Of a stretch of DNA of 64,000 bases, positions 24,748 to 33,402 are shown piece after piece. The DNA is from JBFMHP01 sp964557295 (GTDB taxonomy: Bacteria; Pseudomonadota; Gammaproteobacteria; RBG-16-57-12). The translations under genes and the position numbers were made by a program. Numbering within the stretch: position 1 is the stretch's first letter; the number at the start of each line of letters is the position of its first letter. The notes under the pieces were generated by a model. The model did not search any database. It was not told the origin of the DNA and saw only the letters and a program-made list of their open reading frames with translations. The stretch spans positions 62,001-126,000 of the forward strand of contig CAZKZP010000001.1 of the NCBI GenBank assembly GCA_964557295.1. The letters run 5' to 3'.

Positions 24748-25191
24748 CTAGTCATTGATCAACGCCGCCGCCACTCCGCGGCCGTCCGCCATCAGGATGT
24801 TGTAGGTGCGGCAGGCGGCGGCGGTGTCCATGACTTCCACCCCAATCCCTCTTTGCAGAAACGCTCGGGTCACGGCGAGATCCGGGAAGCGCTGGCGCGT
24901 GCCGGTGCCGAGCAAGATGATTTCCTGGGGGTATGCCAGCAACACCGCGAGGTTTTCCGCGGAAAGCTCGGCAAAGGTCTGCGGGGGCCAGTCGCGGATG
25001 AGGGTTTGCGGCATGAGGATCAGGCTGCGGGTGAAGACCTCTTCCTGGAAGATCGGCCGGCCGTTGGCGTCGCGCTGAATGTGCGCTTCCGGCCGGGCTG
25101 GGTCGAGCAACGGATGTTGCACGGTGATTTTTCCGCGCTCGTAGCGACGGATGCTGTAGGCCGCGTGGTTAAATTCAAGATTGACTTGCAT
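24748..25191 (-). CDS. Mth938-like (DUF498) domain protein
   Basis: This 147-residue protein belongs to the Mth938-like/NDUFAF3 family. Visible features are SIRRYERGKITVQ, FTRSLILMPQTLIRDWPP, the EIILLGTGTRQRFP segment (about 90-103) and the final MDTAAACRTYNILMADGRGVAAALI. In eukaryotes NDUFAF3 assists complex I assembly, and bacterial members are uncharacterised. It lies alone on the minus strand between MITE element B and divergent alaC. Confidence 0.85.
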   Translation of the reverse strand: MQVNLEFNHAAYSIRRYERGKITVQHPLLDPARPEAHIQRDANGRPIFQEEVFTRSLILMPQTLIRDWPPQTFAELSAENLAVLLAYPQEIILLGTGTRQRFPDLAVTRAFLQRGIGVEVMDTAAACRTYNILMADGRGVAAALIND

Positions 25192-25395
25192 TAGCTGGTT
25201 GCCGTTTCAGTTCGGATCGATCGCCAAAAGATAGCATGGTTGACGGTGATTATCAGTGAAAGTAATGTTAGAATCTGTCGTTTTTTATGACGAAGCCAGT
25301 GAAATTGCGGCCGATTCCATGCCCGCGCGAGTCCCGGGCACGGCGGTCTATTTTCCTGGCGGATTCCGTGATGCCGTTGCATTTGTTATTTGTGA

Positions 25396-26592
25396 GTGAT
25401 TGCCTTGAAAGACGAATTTCAAAGAATTAAGCGCTTACCGCCTTATGTATTCAATATCGTGGGTGAATTGAAGGCCAAGGCGCGCGCGCGCGGGGAAGAT
25501 ATCATCGATTTCGGGATGGGGAATCCGGATCAGCCCACCCCGCAGCACATCGTAGACAAGTTGGTCGAGGTGTCCCAGCGCAGCAATACCCACCGGTATT
25601 CGGTGTCCAAGGGGATCCCCCGGCTACGCCGGGCGATCTGCAACTGGTACCGGGACCGCTACCAGGTCGAGCTGGACATGGACAGCGAGGCCATCGTGAC
25701 CATCGGTTCCAAGGAAGGCCTGTCGCATCTCGCCCTGGCGACGGTTGGGCCGGGCGATGCGGTCATGGTGCCCAATCCCTCGTACCCCATCCATCCCTAC
25801 GGCTTTGTGATCGCCGGCGCGGACATCCGTCATGTGCCGATGGTTCCGGGTGTGAACTTCTTCGAAGAGCTGGTCAAGGCGATCAAGGATTCCTGGCCCA
25901 AGCCCAAGATGCTGATCCTGAATTTCCCCGGCAACCCCACCACCCAGTGCGTCGAGCTGGACTTCTTCGAGAAGGTGGTGGCCATCGCCAAGGAACACGA
26001 GATCTGGGTGGTCCATGACCTGGCCTACACCGACATCGTCTTCGACGGCTACAAGGCGCCCTCCATTCTGCAAGTACCCGGCGCGAAGGACGTGGCGGTG
26101 GAGTTCTTCACCCTCTCCAAGAGTTACAACATGCCTGGCTGGCGCATCGGTTTCATGTGCGGCAACAAGACGCTGGTCTCGGCCCTGGCGCGCATCAAGT
26201 CGTACATGGACTACGGGATGTTCACCCCCGTGCAGGTCGCAGCCATCACCGCGCTGGAAGGTCCGCAGGACTGCGTGCAGGAGATCTGCGAACGTTATCG
26301 CCGCCGCCGCGATGTGCTGTGCGACGGCCTCAACAGCATCGGCTGGGCGGTGGAACGGCCCAAGGCGACCATGTTCGTGTGGGCGCCGATCCCCGAACAG
26401 TACAAGCATCTCGGCTCGCTGGAGTTCTCCAAGCGCCTGCTGGAGGAGGCCAAGGTCGCCGTGTCGCCGGGCATCGGTTTTGGTGACTACGGCGATGATC
26501 ACGTGCGTTTCAGTCTGATCGAAAACGAACACCGCACCCGCCAGGCCGTGCGCGGCATCCGTGACATGTTCCGCAAGGACGGATTGCTCTAG
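25396..26592 (+). CDS. alaC: Alanine-synthesising aminotransferase AlaC
   Basis: This is a 398-residue PLP-dependent class I/II aminotransferase. Motifs include FGMGNPDQPTP, GSKEGLSHL, PNPSYPIHPYG, NFPGNPTTQ, HDLAYTDIVFDGY and the PLP-lysine segment FFTLSKSYNMPGWRIGF. Length and motifs match E. coli AlaC (glutamate-pyruvate aminotransferase). It uses a GTG start at 25396; another GTG at 25392 is out of frame. The gene lies before hom and thrC in the order common in gammaproteobacteria, but here MITE element D separates it from hom. Confidence 0.92.
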   Translation: MIALKDEFQRIKRLPPYVFNIVGELKAKARARGEDIIDFGMGNPDQPTPQHIVDKLVEVSQRSNTHRYSVSKGIPRLRRAICNWYRDRYQVELDMDSEAIVTIGSKEGLSHLALATVGPGDAVMVPNPSYPIHPYGFVIAGADIRHVPMVPGVNFFEELVKAIKDSWPKPKMLILNFPGNPTTQCVELDFFEKVVAIAKEHEIWVVHDLAYTDIVFDGYKAPSILQVPGAKDVAVEFFTLSKSYNMPGWRIGFMCGNKTLVSALARIKSYMDYGMFTPVQVAAITALEGPQDCVQEICERYRRRRDVLCDGLNSIGWAVERPKATMFVWAPIPEQYKHLGSLEFSKRLLEEAKVAVSPGIGFGDYGDDHVRFSLIENEHRTRQAVRGIRDMFRKDGLL

Positions 26593-26644
26593 CCCGATAT
26601 ACCAGGGCTGCGGCGATGAGCACCGTTTAGTAACATAAGCCGTA

Positions 26645-26814
26645 TTATTAGCCCGGCAATTAAATATATCTGCCAGGCATCTTAAAATCGTCCCTTCTCC
26701 CTCAGGGAGAAGGACAGGATGAGGGAGTAAAATCAATATATCCTCCCTCACCCTAACCCTCTCCCTCAGGGAGAGGGAATAAAAAAGCAGATCTATTTTG
26801 TTGCCGGTTTTATA
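26645..26814. repeat. MITE-like element D (C/D family)
   Basis: This 170-base element between alaC and hom is the inverted partner of element C. The left end (TTATTAGCCCGGCAATTAAA) matches C's right end and continues with TATATCTGCCA, while the right end on the other strand (TATAAAACCGGCAACAAAAT) matches C's left end. The core holds two palindromes built on CCCTCAGGG, in orientations suggesting paired hairpins. Confidence 0.75.
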
Positions 26815-26882
26815 GCACCTTGTGCCTTCCAAGCGGCTCCCGCGAGTTGCTTTAAGGCGTGATTGATACAGTGGGAGAACGA

Positions 26883-28202
26883 ATGAGCCAGATCAAAGTC
26901 GGTATTCTGGGATTGGGCACCGTGGGCGGCGGCACCATCAATGTGCTGGCGCGCAATCGTGAAGAGATTTCCCGCCGGGCTGGCAACGAAATCGTCGTGG
27001 TCCATGCCTCGGCGCGCGATTTGAGCAAGCCGCGTATCTGCGACACCACCGGCATCAAGCTGACGACCAATCCCGCCGAGGTGGTCAATGACCCGCAGGT
27101 GCAGGTCGTGGTGGAGTTGATTGGCGGGGATGGTCTGGCCTATGAACTGGTCATGTCGGCGATCGCGCAGGGTAAACACGTGGTCACCGCCAACAAGGCG
27201 CTGATCGCCAAACACGGCAACGAGATCTTCGCCAAGGCGCAGGAGAAGGGCGTGATGGTCGCCTTCGAGGCCGCGGTCGCCGGCGGCATCCCCATCATCA
27301 AGGCGCTGCGCGAAGGGTTGGCCGCCAACCGCATCGAGTGGCTGGCCGGTATCATCAACGGTACCGGCAATTTCATCCTCACCGAGATGCGTGAGAAGGG
27401 GAGGGACTTCGCTGACGTGCTTGCCGAGGCGCAGCGTCTGGGCTATGCCGAAGCCGATCCCACGTTTGATGTGGAAGGCATCGACGCCGCGCACAAACTC
27501 ACCATCCTGGCCTCGATCGCCTTCGGCATCCCGTTGCAATTCAAGAAGACCTACACCGAGGGCATCAGCCGCATCAGCCGCGAGGACGTGGAATACGCCG
27601 AGAAGCTCGGCTACCGCATCAAGCACCTCGGGATTGCGCGGCGCACTGCGAAAGGCGTGGAGATGCGCGTGCATCCCACCCTGATCCCCGAGCGGCGCCT
27701 GATCGCCAACGTCAATGGTGTGATGAACGCCGTGCTGGTCAAGGGCGATGCGGTCGGCCCCACCCTGTTCTACGGCGCCGGCGCCGGTGCCGAGCCGACC
27801 GCCTCGGCGGTGGTCGCCGATCTGGTGGATGTGGCGCGCACCCTGACCATCGATCCCGAAAACCGCGTGCCGCACCTGGCCTTCCAGCCCGACGCGCTGT
27901 CCGACATCCCGGTGCTGGGCATGAACGAGGTCGAGACGGCCTATTATCTGCGCCTCACCGCGCAGGATCGCCCCGGCGTGCTGGCCGATGTCACGCGCAT
28001 CCTGGCCGATCGCGCCATCAGCATCGAGGCCATCCTGCAGCAAGAGCCGGTCGACGGCGAGGAAGAGAACGAGGTGCCGGTGATCATCCTCACGCACCGC
28101 GTGCTGGAGAAGAATATGAACGAGGCGATCGCCGCGATCGAGGCGCTCGACAGCATCAGCAAGAAGGTGGTGCGCATTCGTCTCGAAGACCTATCGAAAT
28201 AA
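26883..28202 (+). CDS. hom: Homoserine dehydrogenase
   Basis: This 439-residue enzyme reduces aspartate semialdehyde to homoserine in the threonine/methionine pathway. It has an N-terminal Rossmann fold (VGILGLGTVGGGT), the VVTANKALIAKHG and FEAAVAGGIPIIKALREGL segments, the catalytic region AGIINGTGNFILTEM with EADPTFDVEGIDAAHK, and a C-terminal ACT domain (TAQDRPGVLADVTRILADR). The frame is open to 26859, but ATG 26883 has GGGAGAACG upstream and matches the family. thrC follows 20 bases later. Confidence 0.95.
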   Translation: MSQIKVGILGLGTVGGGTINVLARNREEISRRAGNEIVVVHASARDLSKPRICDTTGIKLTTNPAEVVNDPQVQVVVELIGGDGLAYELVMSAIAQGKHVVTANKALIAKHGNEIFAKAQEKGVMVAFEAAVAGGIPIIKALREGLAANRIEWLAGIINGTGNFILTEMREKGRDFADVLAEAQRLGYAEADPTFDVEGIDAAHKLTILASIAFGIPLQFKKTYTEGISRISREDVEYAEKLGYRIKHLGIARRTAKGVEMRVHPTLIPERRLIANVNGVMNAVLVKGDAVGPTLFYGAGAGAEPTASAVVADLVDVARTLTIDPENRVPHLAFQPDALSDIPVLGMNEVETAYYLRLTAQDRPGVLADVTRILADRAISIEAILQQEPVDGEEENEVPVIILTHRVLEKNMNEAIAAIEALDSISKKVVRIRLEDLSK

Positions 28203-28222
28203 GCATTTGAGGAAGAACCAAC

Positions 28223-29302
28223 ATGCCATTCAGAAATCGTTACACCGGCCTGATCGATGCCTACCGTGATCGCCTGCCGGTGCATGATGACACCCGCATC
28301 ATCAGCCTGGGCGAGGGCAATACGCCGCTCATCCGCTTGAACAACATCCCGCGCCAGCTCGCCAAGGATGTCGACATCTACGTGAAATACGAAGGCCTCA
28401 ATCCGACCGGCTCATTCAAGGATCGCGGCATGACCATGGCCGTGACCAAGGCCGTGGAGGAAGGCTCGAAGGCGATCATCTGCGCCTCCACCGGCAACAC
28501 CTCCGCATCGGCCGCGGCGTATGCCTCGCGCGCCGGCATCAAGGCCTTCGTGCTGATCCCCGAGGGCAAGATCGCGCTCGGCAAGCTGTCGCAGGCGATG
28601 ATGCACGGGGCGGTGGTGATCCAGATCAAGGGCAACTTCGATGAAGGCATGCGTCTGGTCAAGGAACTCGGTGACCAAGCGCCGGTGACCATCGTCAACT
28701 CCATCAACCCCTATCGTCTGCAAGGCCAGAAGACCGCCGCCTTCGAGATCCTGGAAGAGCTCGGCTGCGCGCCGGACTTCCATTGTCTGCCCGTGGGCAA
28801 CGCCGGCAACATCACCGCGCACTGGATGGGCTACACCGAATATCACGAGCACGGCATCGTCAACGGCCTGCCGCGCATGGTCGGTTATCAGGCCGCCGGT
28901 TCCGCGCCCTTCCTGCGCGGCCACATGGTCGACAATCCCGAGACCATCGCCACGGCGATCCGCATCGGCCATCCGCAATCCTGGGACAAGGCGTGGAAGG
29001 CCCAGAAGGACTCCGATGGTTGGTTCGACGAGTGCACCGACGCGGAAATCCTCTCCGCGCAGAAGCTGCTGGCTGAAAAGGAAGGCGTGTTCTGCGAACC
29101 GGCCTCCGCCACCTCGCTGGCCGGCGCGCTGCGCGATATCAACTCCGGCAAGATTCCGGAGGGCAGCAAGATCGTCTGCACCCTGACCGGCCACGGTCTG
29201 AAGGATCCGGACACTGCAATCCAACAAAGCACCTCGCCGATGATCGTCGCCGAAGCGAAGATGGACGCCGTGAAGAAGGCCATCCTGGACAACATGGCGT
29301 GA
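28223..29302 (+). CDS. thrC: Threonine synthase
   Basis: This 359-residue PLP enzyme converts O-phosphohomoserine to threonine. It shows SLGEGNTPLIRL, the PLP-lysine segment NPTGSFKDRGMT (K about 63), CASTGNTSASAAAYA and CLPVGNAGNITAHWMGY, all typical of the short class of bacterial threonine synthases. It forms an operon with hom (20-base gap, GGAAGAACC before the ATG). A strong terminator follows. Confidence 0.95.
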   Translation: MPFRNRYTGLIDAYRDRLPVHDDTRIISLGEGNTPLIRLNNIPRQLAKDVDIYVKYEGLNPTGSFKDRGMTMAVTKAVEEGSKAIICASTGNTSASAAAYASRAGIKAFVLIPEGKIALGKLSQAMMHGAVVIQIKGNFDEGMRLVKELGDQAPVTIVNSINPYRLQGQKTAAFEILEELGCAPDFHCLPVGNAGNITAHWMGYTEYHEHGIVNGLPRMVGYQAAGSAPFLRGHMVDNPETIATAIRIGHPQSWDKAWKAQKDSDGWFDECTDAEILSAQKLLAEKEGVFCEPASATSLAGALRDINSGKIPEGSKIVCTLTGHGLKDPDTAIQQSTSPMIVAEAKMDAVKKAILDNMA

Positions 29303-29331
29303 TCGCATCGGCGGGCGGAGGTCCGCGCAAG

Positions 29332-29365
29332 ACGCAAAGATTCGCTGAATCTTTGCGTTTTTTTT
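29332..29365 (+). terminator. Rho-independent terminator after thrC
   Basis: A 12-base-pair perfect stem (ACGCAAAGATTC with GAATCTTTGCGT), a three-base loop and eight Ts. It ends the hom-thrC operon. Confidence 0.9.
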
Positions 29366-29381
29366 GCGTACGAATTTTTTC

Positions 29382-29450
29382 TGTAGGAGCAAGCTTCAGC
29401 TTGCGATCTGCTGTCACATCGATGATCGCCATCTAAAGATGGCTCCTACA
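29382..29450. repeat. Solo core of the A/B repeat family
   Basis: This 69-base palindromic unit is bounded by TGTAGGAGC and GGCTCCTACA. It has the same length as the core of element A (7994-8062) and differs from it at a few positions. It lacks the outer TTATTAACC-type terminal repeats, so the core can spread or survive on its own. Confidence 0.75.
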
Positions 29451-29481
29451 TTGCGGCCTGATTTGATGCGGGATTGGTACG

Positions 29482-30366
29482 ATGGAGTTCTGGATCGCGG
29501 CAAGCCTCGTGGCGATGGCCGCCAACGTCGGCAAGGTGCTGCTGGTCAAGACGCGTTGCCAGCACATCGACTCCTGGCGGCTGTTGTTCTATGCCCGCGC
29601 CACCCCCGCCGTCGTTTTGTGCGCTGCGCTGTTCTTCGTCGACTATCGCATCCATGATGCCGCTGTCTTCTGGTTGGCCACACTCACCGCCGCGCTGATC
29701 ACCCTCGGCGCCAGCCTGCTGTACCTGTATGCCGTCAAGGCGGGGGATCTCATTGTCGTCACGCCGATACAGGCCAGCATCCCGATCTTCATGATCCCCT
29801 GCATGTATGTTCTGTACGGTGAGGCGCCGCCCGCCCAGGCCTTGTGGTTCATCGTGCTGATCATCGCCTCCGTGTCGGTCGCGCTGTTTTCCTCCAGTCG
29901 CGACCCGATACCCGCCCGCCACCCGACCCGAGTCCGCGCCGCGCTGGCCTCGCTGGCGGCGGCAGCATTGTTCGGTATTTCCACCGTGCTGGATCGCGTC
30001 GCCATCACCGCGGCGAGCAATGGCGCGTTGGTGTTTTCGGCGTATTGGAATCTGATCACCGTCGTGCTGTTGTTGCCGGCGTGGTTTTACCTGCGCAAAT
30101 CCGCCACGGCCGGTGCACTGCGCCTGCCCGAGGTTCGGTACTATGTCGTCGCGGTGCTGGTGGCGTTTGTCGCACAACAATACGCCGTGCAATTCTCCTT
30201 GGCGCTGGAAAACGGCGTGACCTATGTAAAGACCATTGTCATGACCCACATCGTCTTCGCCGCGCTGTTCGGAATTATTGTGTTGCAGGAGAAAACACGA
30301 CCCGCCGTGCTGATTGCCAGTCTGATGACCATGATCGGCGGCGTGGGTTTGCTGTGGTCGATCTGA
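29482..30366 (+). CDS. EamA/DMT-family membrane transporter
   Basis: This 294-residue integral membrane protein has about ten transmembrane segments in two repeats: for example AASLVAMAANVGKVLLV, AALITLGASLLYLYAVKAG, PIQASIPIFMIPCMYVLYGE, WFIVLIIASVSVALF, and in the second half LAAAALFGISTVLDRVAI, FAALFGIIVLQEK and IGGVGLLWSI. This is the drug/metabolite transporter layout of EamA domains. The substrate is unknown. It follows the solo repeat and is not obviously in an operon. Confidence 0.8.
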   Translation: MEFWIAASLVAMAANVGKVLLVKTRCQHIDSWRLLFYARATPAVVLCAALFFVDYRIHDAAVFWLATLTAALITLGASLLYLYAVKAGDLIVVTPIQASIPIFMIPCMYVLYGEAPPAQALWFIVLIIASVSVALFSSSRDPIPARHPTRVRAALASLAAAALFGISTVLDRVAITAASNGALVFSAYWNLITVVLLLPAWFYLRKSATAGALRLPEVRYYVVAVLVAFVAQQYAVQFSLALENGVTYVKTIVMTHIVFAALFGIIVLQEKTRPAVLIASLMTMIGGVGLLWSI

Positions 30367-30562
30367 GCGACTCGTTTCGTGCTGCTGATTGCGCTCCTGC
30401 GGGCGGTGAGAATATTAGTAATATGTGATAGACGATCGATGCCATTGCGCGGATATCCTCGACGCATTTAGGATAAGCGCGCTTACGTGTGCTTATTTTA
30501 CAGCTCGCGGCGGGTCCCCTGGGATTGGAGGATTGCCGCGGGGGACGGCTAAAGGATCCATC

Positions 30563-33346
30563 ATGTTCCGCGGGAAATTCATTTCTCTGTGTCTTATCGC
30601 GTTTCAAAATTGGTTTTTATGTTCTCTTGCCGGTGCCGGGACTCCGCCGCCGGGGTTTGCCGAACAGAAGATTGGCAGCGGATGGAGTGTCGTCGTCGGC
30701 CTTACTTTCGACGAGGTTGGCCGGCTCTATGCGTGGGAAAAGAGCGGCAAGGTCTGGCGCGTCGATGCAGACGGTGCCAAAGCGAGCACGCCTTTCATTG
30801 ATATCCATGAGGAAGTCGGCGACTGGGGCGACCATGGTCTCCTGGGATTCGCCTTGAGCCCGGACTTTTTCAATGACGGCCATGTGTATCTGTTTTATGT
30901 CGTCGACCGGCACCATGCGCGCCACTGTCGTGAAAACGCCTCCGGCGTGGGCGAGCCGGTGTGTGCTGCCGCCTACGATCCGGCGGTCGATGAGTATTTC
31001 GCCGCGAGCATCGGCCGCATCACCCGTTACACCGCGCGGATGCCGGCGGGTGATACGGACTACCGGAATGCGGTGAGCGTGGATCGCTCCAGCCGCAAGG
31101 TGCTGTTGGGTGAGACTATCGAGACTGGCTGTCCGGTCCTATATTACTCACATGGCGTGGGCACACTGCTCTTCGCACACGATGGCAGCCTGATCGCCAC
31201 TTGTGGTGATGGCGCCAGTTATTCCATGGCCGATGGCGGTGGCGCGGTCGAATCGTTTTTTCAAGACGCGCTGAATGCGAAGATCATTGCGCCGAAGGAA
31301 AATGTCGGCGCCTTTCGCGCTCAGTTGATCGATTCGCTGAGCGGAAAGATACTGCGCCTCGATCCGCAAAGCGGCGACGGGCTCGCGAGCAATCCGTATT
31401 TCGATGCCACCGCGCCGCGCGCGGCGCGCTCGCGTGTGTGGGCGCTCGGTCTGCGTAATCCCTATCGCATCACGCTCAAACCGGGCAGCGGCGGCGGCAT
31501 CATCAACGCGGGGACGCCCGGCACGTTCCACGTCGGCGATGTGGGCTGGAGCACCTGGGAGGAGTTGAACATCGTCAGCGGGCCTAAGCAGAATTTCGGC
31601 TGGCCGCTGTATGAAGGCATGACGGCGCAACCCGAATACATGGCGCTGAAGACGGCGAATCCCGATGTGCCCAACCCACTGTACAATGGCCGAAGCTGCG
31701 CGCAGCGGTATTTGAATTTTCAGGATCTGCTCATCCAGGACACGCAAAATCCGTCGGCGGCCTGGAATAACCCATGCAGTTCCACAGTCAATCTGACCTT
31801 GCCGGAAAATCTCTTCATCCACACCCGTCCGGTCGCCGATTGGATGCACACGGAGACGGGGCCGGCGCGCTGGTCATCCTATTATCTCGGAGCGCCGGTG
31901 CAGACGAACATCGGCACGCAGGCGCCGGATGGCGCCCTGGTGCAGGGCGCTCCGTTCGGCGGCAACAGTTCCGTCGGCGGGGTCTGGTATGTAGGCGGGC
32001 AATTTCCGCCGGAGTATGCGCACAATTATTTCCACGCCGATTTCTCCAATGGCTGGATCAAGCGTTTTGTCTTCGATGCGACGGGCACACTCACCGCCGT
32101 GAAGGATTTCATCCCGGATGCCGGCGGCGTGGTCGATATTCAGGCCCACCCGCTGGACGGCAGCCTCTACTACATCAGCTGGGGCGCGGACATCGTCAAG
32201 GTCAGCTATTCCAGCGCCAATGCCGCCAGTGATGTGCAGCTGAATCTGCGAGCCTGGCCGGAGCTGCCTGGCGTCGGTGACATGCTGAGTTACATCGCCG
32301 AGGTGAGGAACGCGGGGCCGGCGCCCGCGACCTCGGTGACCTTGACCGACCTGTTGCCCGCGCCACTGCATCCCAGCAACGCTCCTTACACCACCCAAGG
32401 CAGCTGCACGCTCAGCGGATCGAACCTGCGCTGCTCATTGGGGACGGTGGCCGCGGGATCATCCATATGGGTGGTGGTTGCTGTTCAGCCCAGCCGGGGC
32501 GGCGATCTTGTGAACACCATGACGGTTCAGGCCGCCGAGAACGATCCCAATCCGGCGGACAATAGCCGCAGCCTCACCACTCGGGTACAGGCCGCGCAGG
32601 CCGATGTGCAGCTGTCGCAACGCTCCGGCCCCGAGGGCGTGAAGGTCGGCGAGCTGCTGTACTTCGTGGCGGAGGTCAAAAATGCCGGACCGGCCGCCGC
32701 GACGAATGTCACCTTGACCGACCCGCTGCCCGCGCCGCTCGATCCGACGCGGCCGCCTTTTACCACTCAGGGTAGCTGCGCCAGCAGCGGCTCGAATTTG
32801 AATTGCGCGTTGGGGACGCTGGCGCCGGGCGCCTCGGCCTGGGTGGTCATCTACACCCAGCCGGATCGCAGCGGAAGCTTGACGAATACCATGACGGTCA
32901 GCGCCGCGGAGAATGATCCCAATATCTTGGATAACAGCCGCTCTGCGACGGTGACGGTGCTGGCGTCCGCGGCGCAGGCCGATCTGCAACTGATTCAACG
33001 GGCAGGCCCTCAGACGATCAACGTGGGCGGATTGCTCTATTACGTGGCGGAGGTGAAGAACGCCGGGCCTGCCACCGCGACCAATGTCACCTTGAGCGAT
33101 GCGTTGCCTGTCCCGCTCGATCCAACGCGGCCGCCTTTTACTACTCAAGGCAGTTGCGCCAGCAGTGGCTCAAATCTGCATTGCCAGTTGGGTACGCTGG
33201 CGCCGGAGGCGACGGCCTGGGTGCTCATCAACGCGCAACCGGATCGGGCGGGCAGTGCAGTCAACACCATGTCGGTCAGTGCTCGGGAAACAGACCCGGT
33301 GACCGCGAACAATCAGCAAACGACGCAGATCACGGTCAACCCCTGA
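30563..33346 (+). CDS. Secreted glucose/sorbosone-dehydrogenase-like protein with three DUF11 repeats
   Basis: This is a 927-residue exported protein with a signal peptide (FISLCLIAFQNWFLCSLAGAG). A PQQ-type six-bladed beta-propeller (about 30-550) follows, with GLTFDEVGRLYAWEKSG, DWGDHGLLGFALSPDF, YYSHGVGTLLFAHDGSLI, WALGLRNPYRI, FHVGDVGWSTWEELNI and the FGWPLYEG segment, as in soluble glucose dehydrogenase and HHIP-like proteins. It ends in three DUF11 domains of about 125 residues (starting near 552, 677 and 803), each with NAGPA-AT-VTLTD-LP and an N-T-M-V core. The frame is open upstream to 30425, but ATG 30563 has AAAGGA before it and starts the signal peptide. It is probably a periplasmic or surface enzyme; substrate and cofactor need proof. 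Confidence 0.8.
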   Translation: MFRGKFISLCLIAFQNWFLCSLAGAGTPPPGFAEQKIGSGWSVVVGLTFDEVGRLYAWEKSGKVWRVDADGAKASTPFIDIHEEVGDWGDHGLLGFALSPDFFNDGHVYLFYVVDRHHARHCRENASGVGEPVCAAAYDPAVDEYFAASIGRITRYTARMPAGDTDYRNAVSVDRSSRKVLLGETIETGCPVLYYSHGVGTLLFAHDGSLIATCGDGASYSMADGGGAVESFFQDALNAKIIAPKENVGAFRAQLIDSLSGKILRLDPQSGDGLASNPYFDATAPRAARSRVWALGLRNPYRITLKPGSGGGIINAGTPGTFHVGDVGWSTWEELNIVSGPKQNFGWPLYEGMTAQPEYMALKTANPDVPNPLYNGRSCAQRYLNFQDLLIQDTQNPSAAWNNPCSSTVNLTLPENLFIHTRPVADWMHTETGPARWSSYYLGAPVQTNIGTQAPDGALVQGAPFGGNSSVGGVWYVGGQFPPEYAHNYFHADFSNGWIKRFVFDATGTLTAVKDFIPDAGGVVDIQAHPLDGSLYYISWGADIVKVSYSSANAASDVQLNLRAWPELPGVGDMLSYIAEVRNAGPAPATSVTLTDLLPAPLHPSNAPYTTQGSCTLSGSNLRCSLGTVAAGSSIWVVVAVQPSRGGDLVNTMTVQAAENDPNPADNSRSLTTRVQAAQADVQLSQRSGPEGVKVGELLYFVAEVKNAGPAAATNVTLTDPLPAPLDPTRPPFTTQGSCASSGSNLNCALGTLAPGASAWVVIYTQPDRSGSLTNTMTVSAAENDPNILDNSRSATVTVLASAAQADLQLIQRAGPQTINVGGLLYYVAEVKNAGPATATNVTLSDALPVPLDPTRPPFTTQGSCASSGSNLHCQLGTLAPEATAWVLINAQPDRAGSAVNTMSVSARETDPVTANNQQTTQITVNP

Positions 33347-33402
33347 GCGAGCCGATCGAACGGGGCGGCTTTTACAGCGTTCGATCGGTTATACTCTCCG
33401 GC

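Noticed and set aside
25240..25274. Sigma-70 promoter before alaC (TTGACG with TAATGT or TAGAAT)
   Set aside because: The well-spaced -10 is poor and the good -10 has a 23-base spacer; not strong enough to list.
26793..28097. 434-codon open frame antisense to hom
   Set aside because: Shadow of hom, composed of His/Gln/Asp-rich sequence typical of antisense frames in GC-rich genes.
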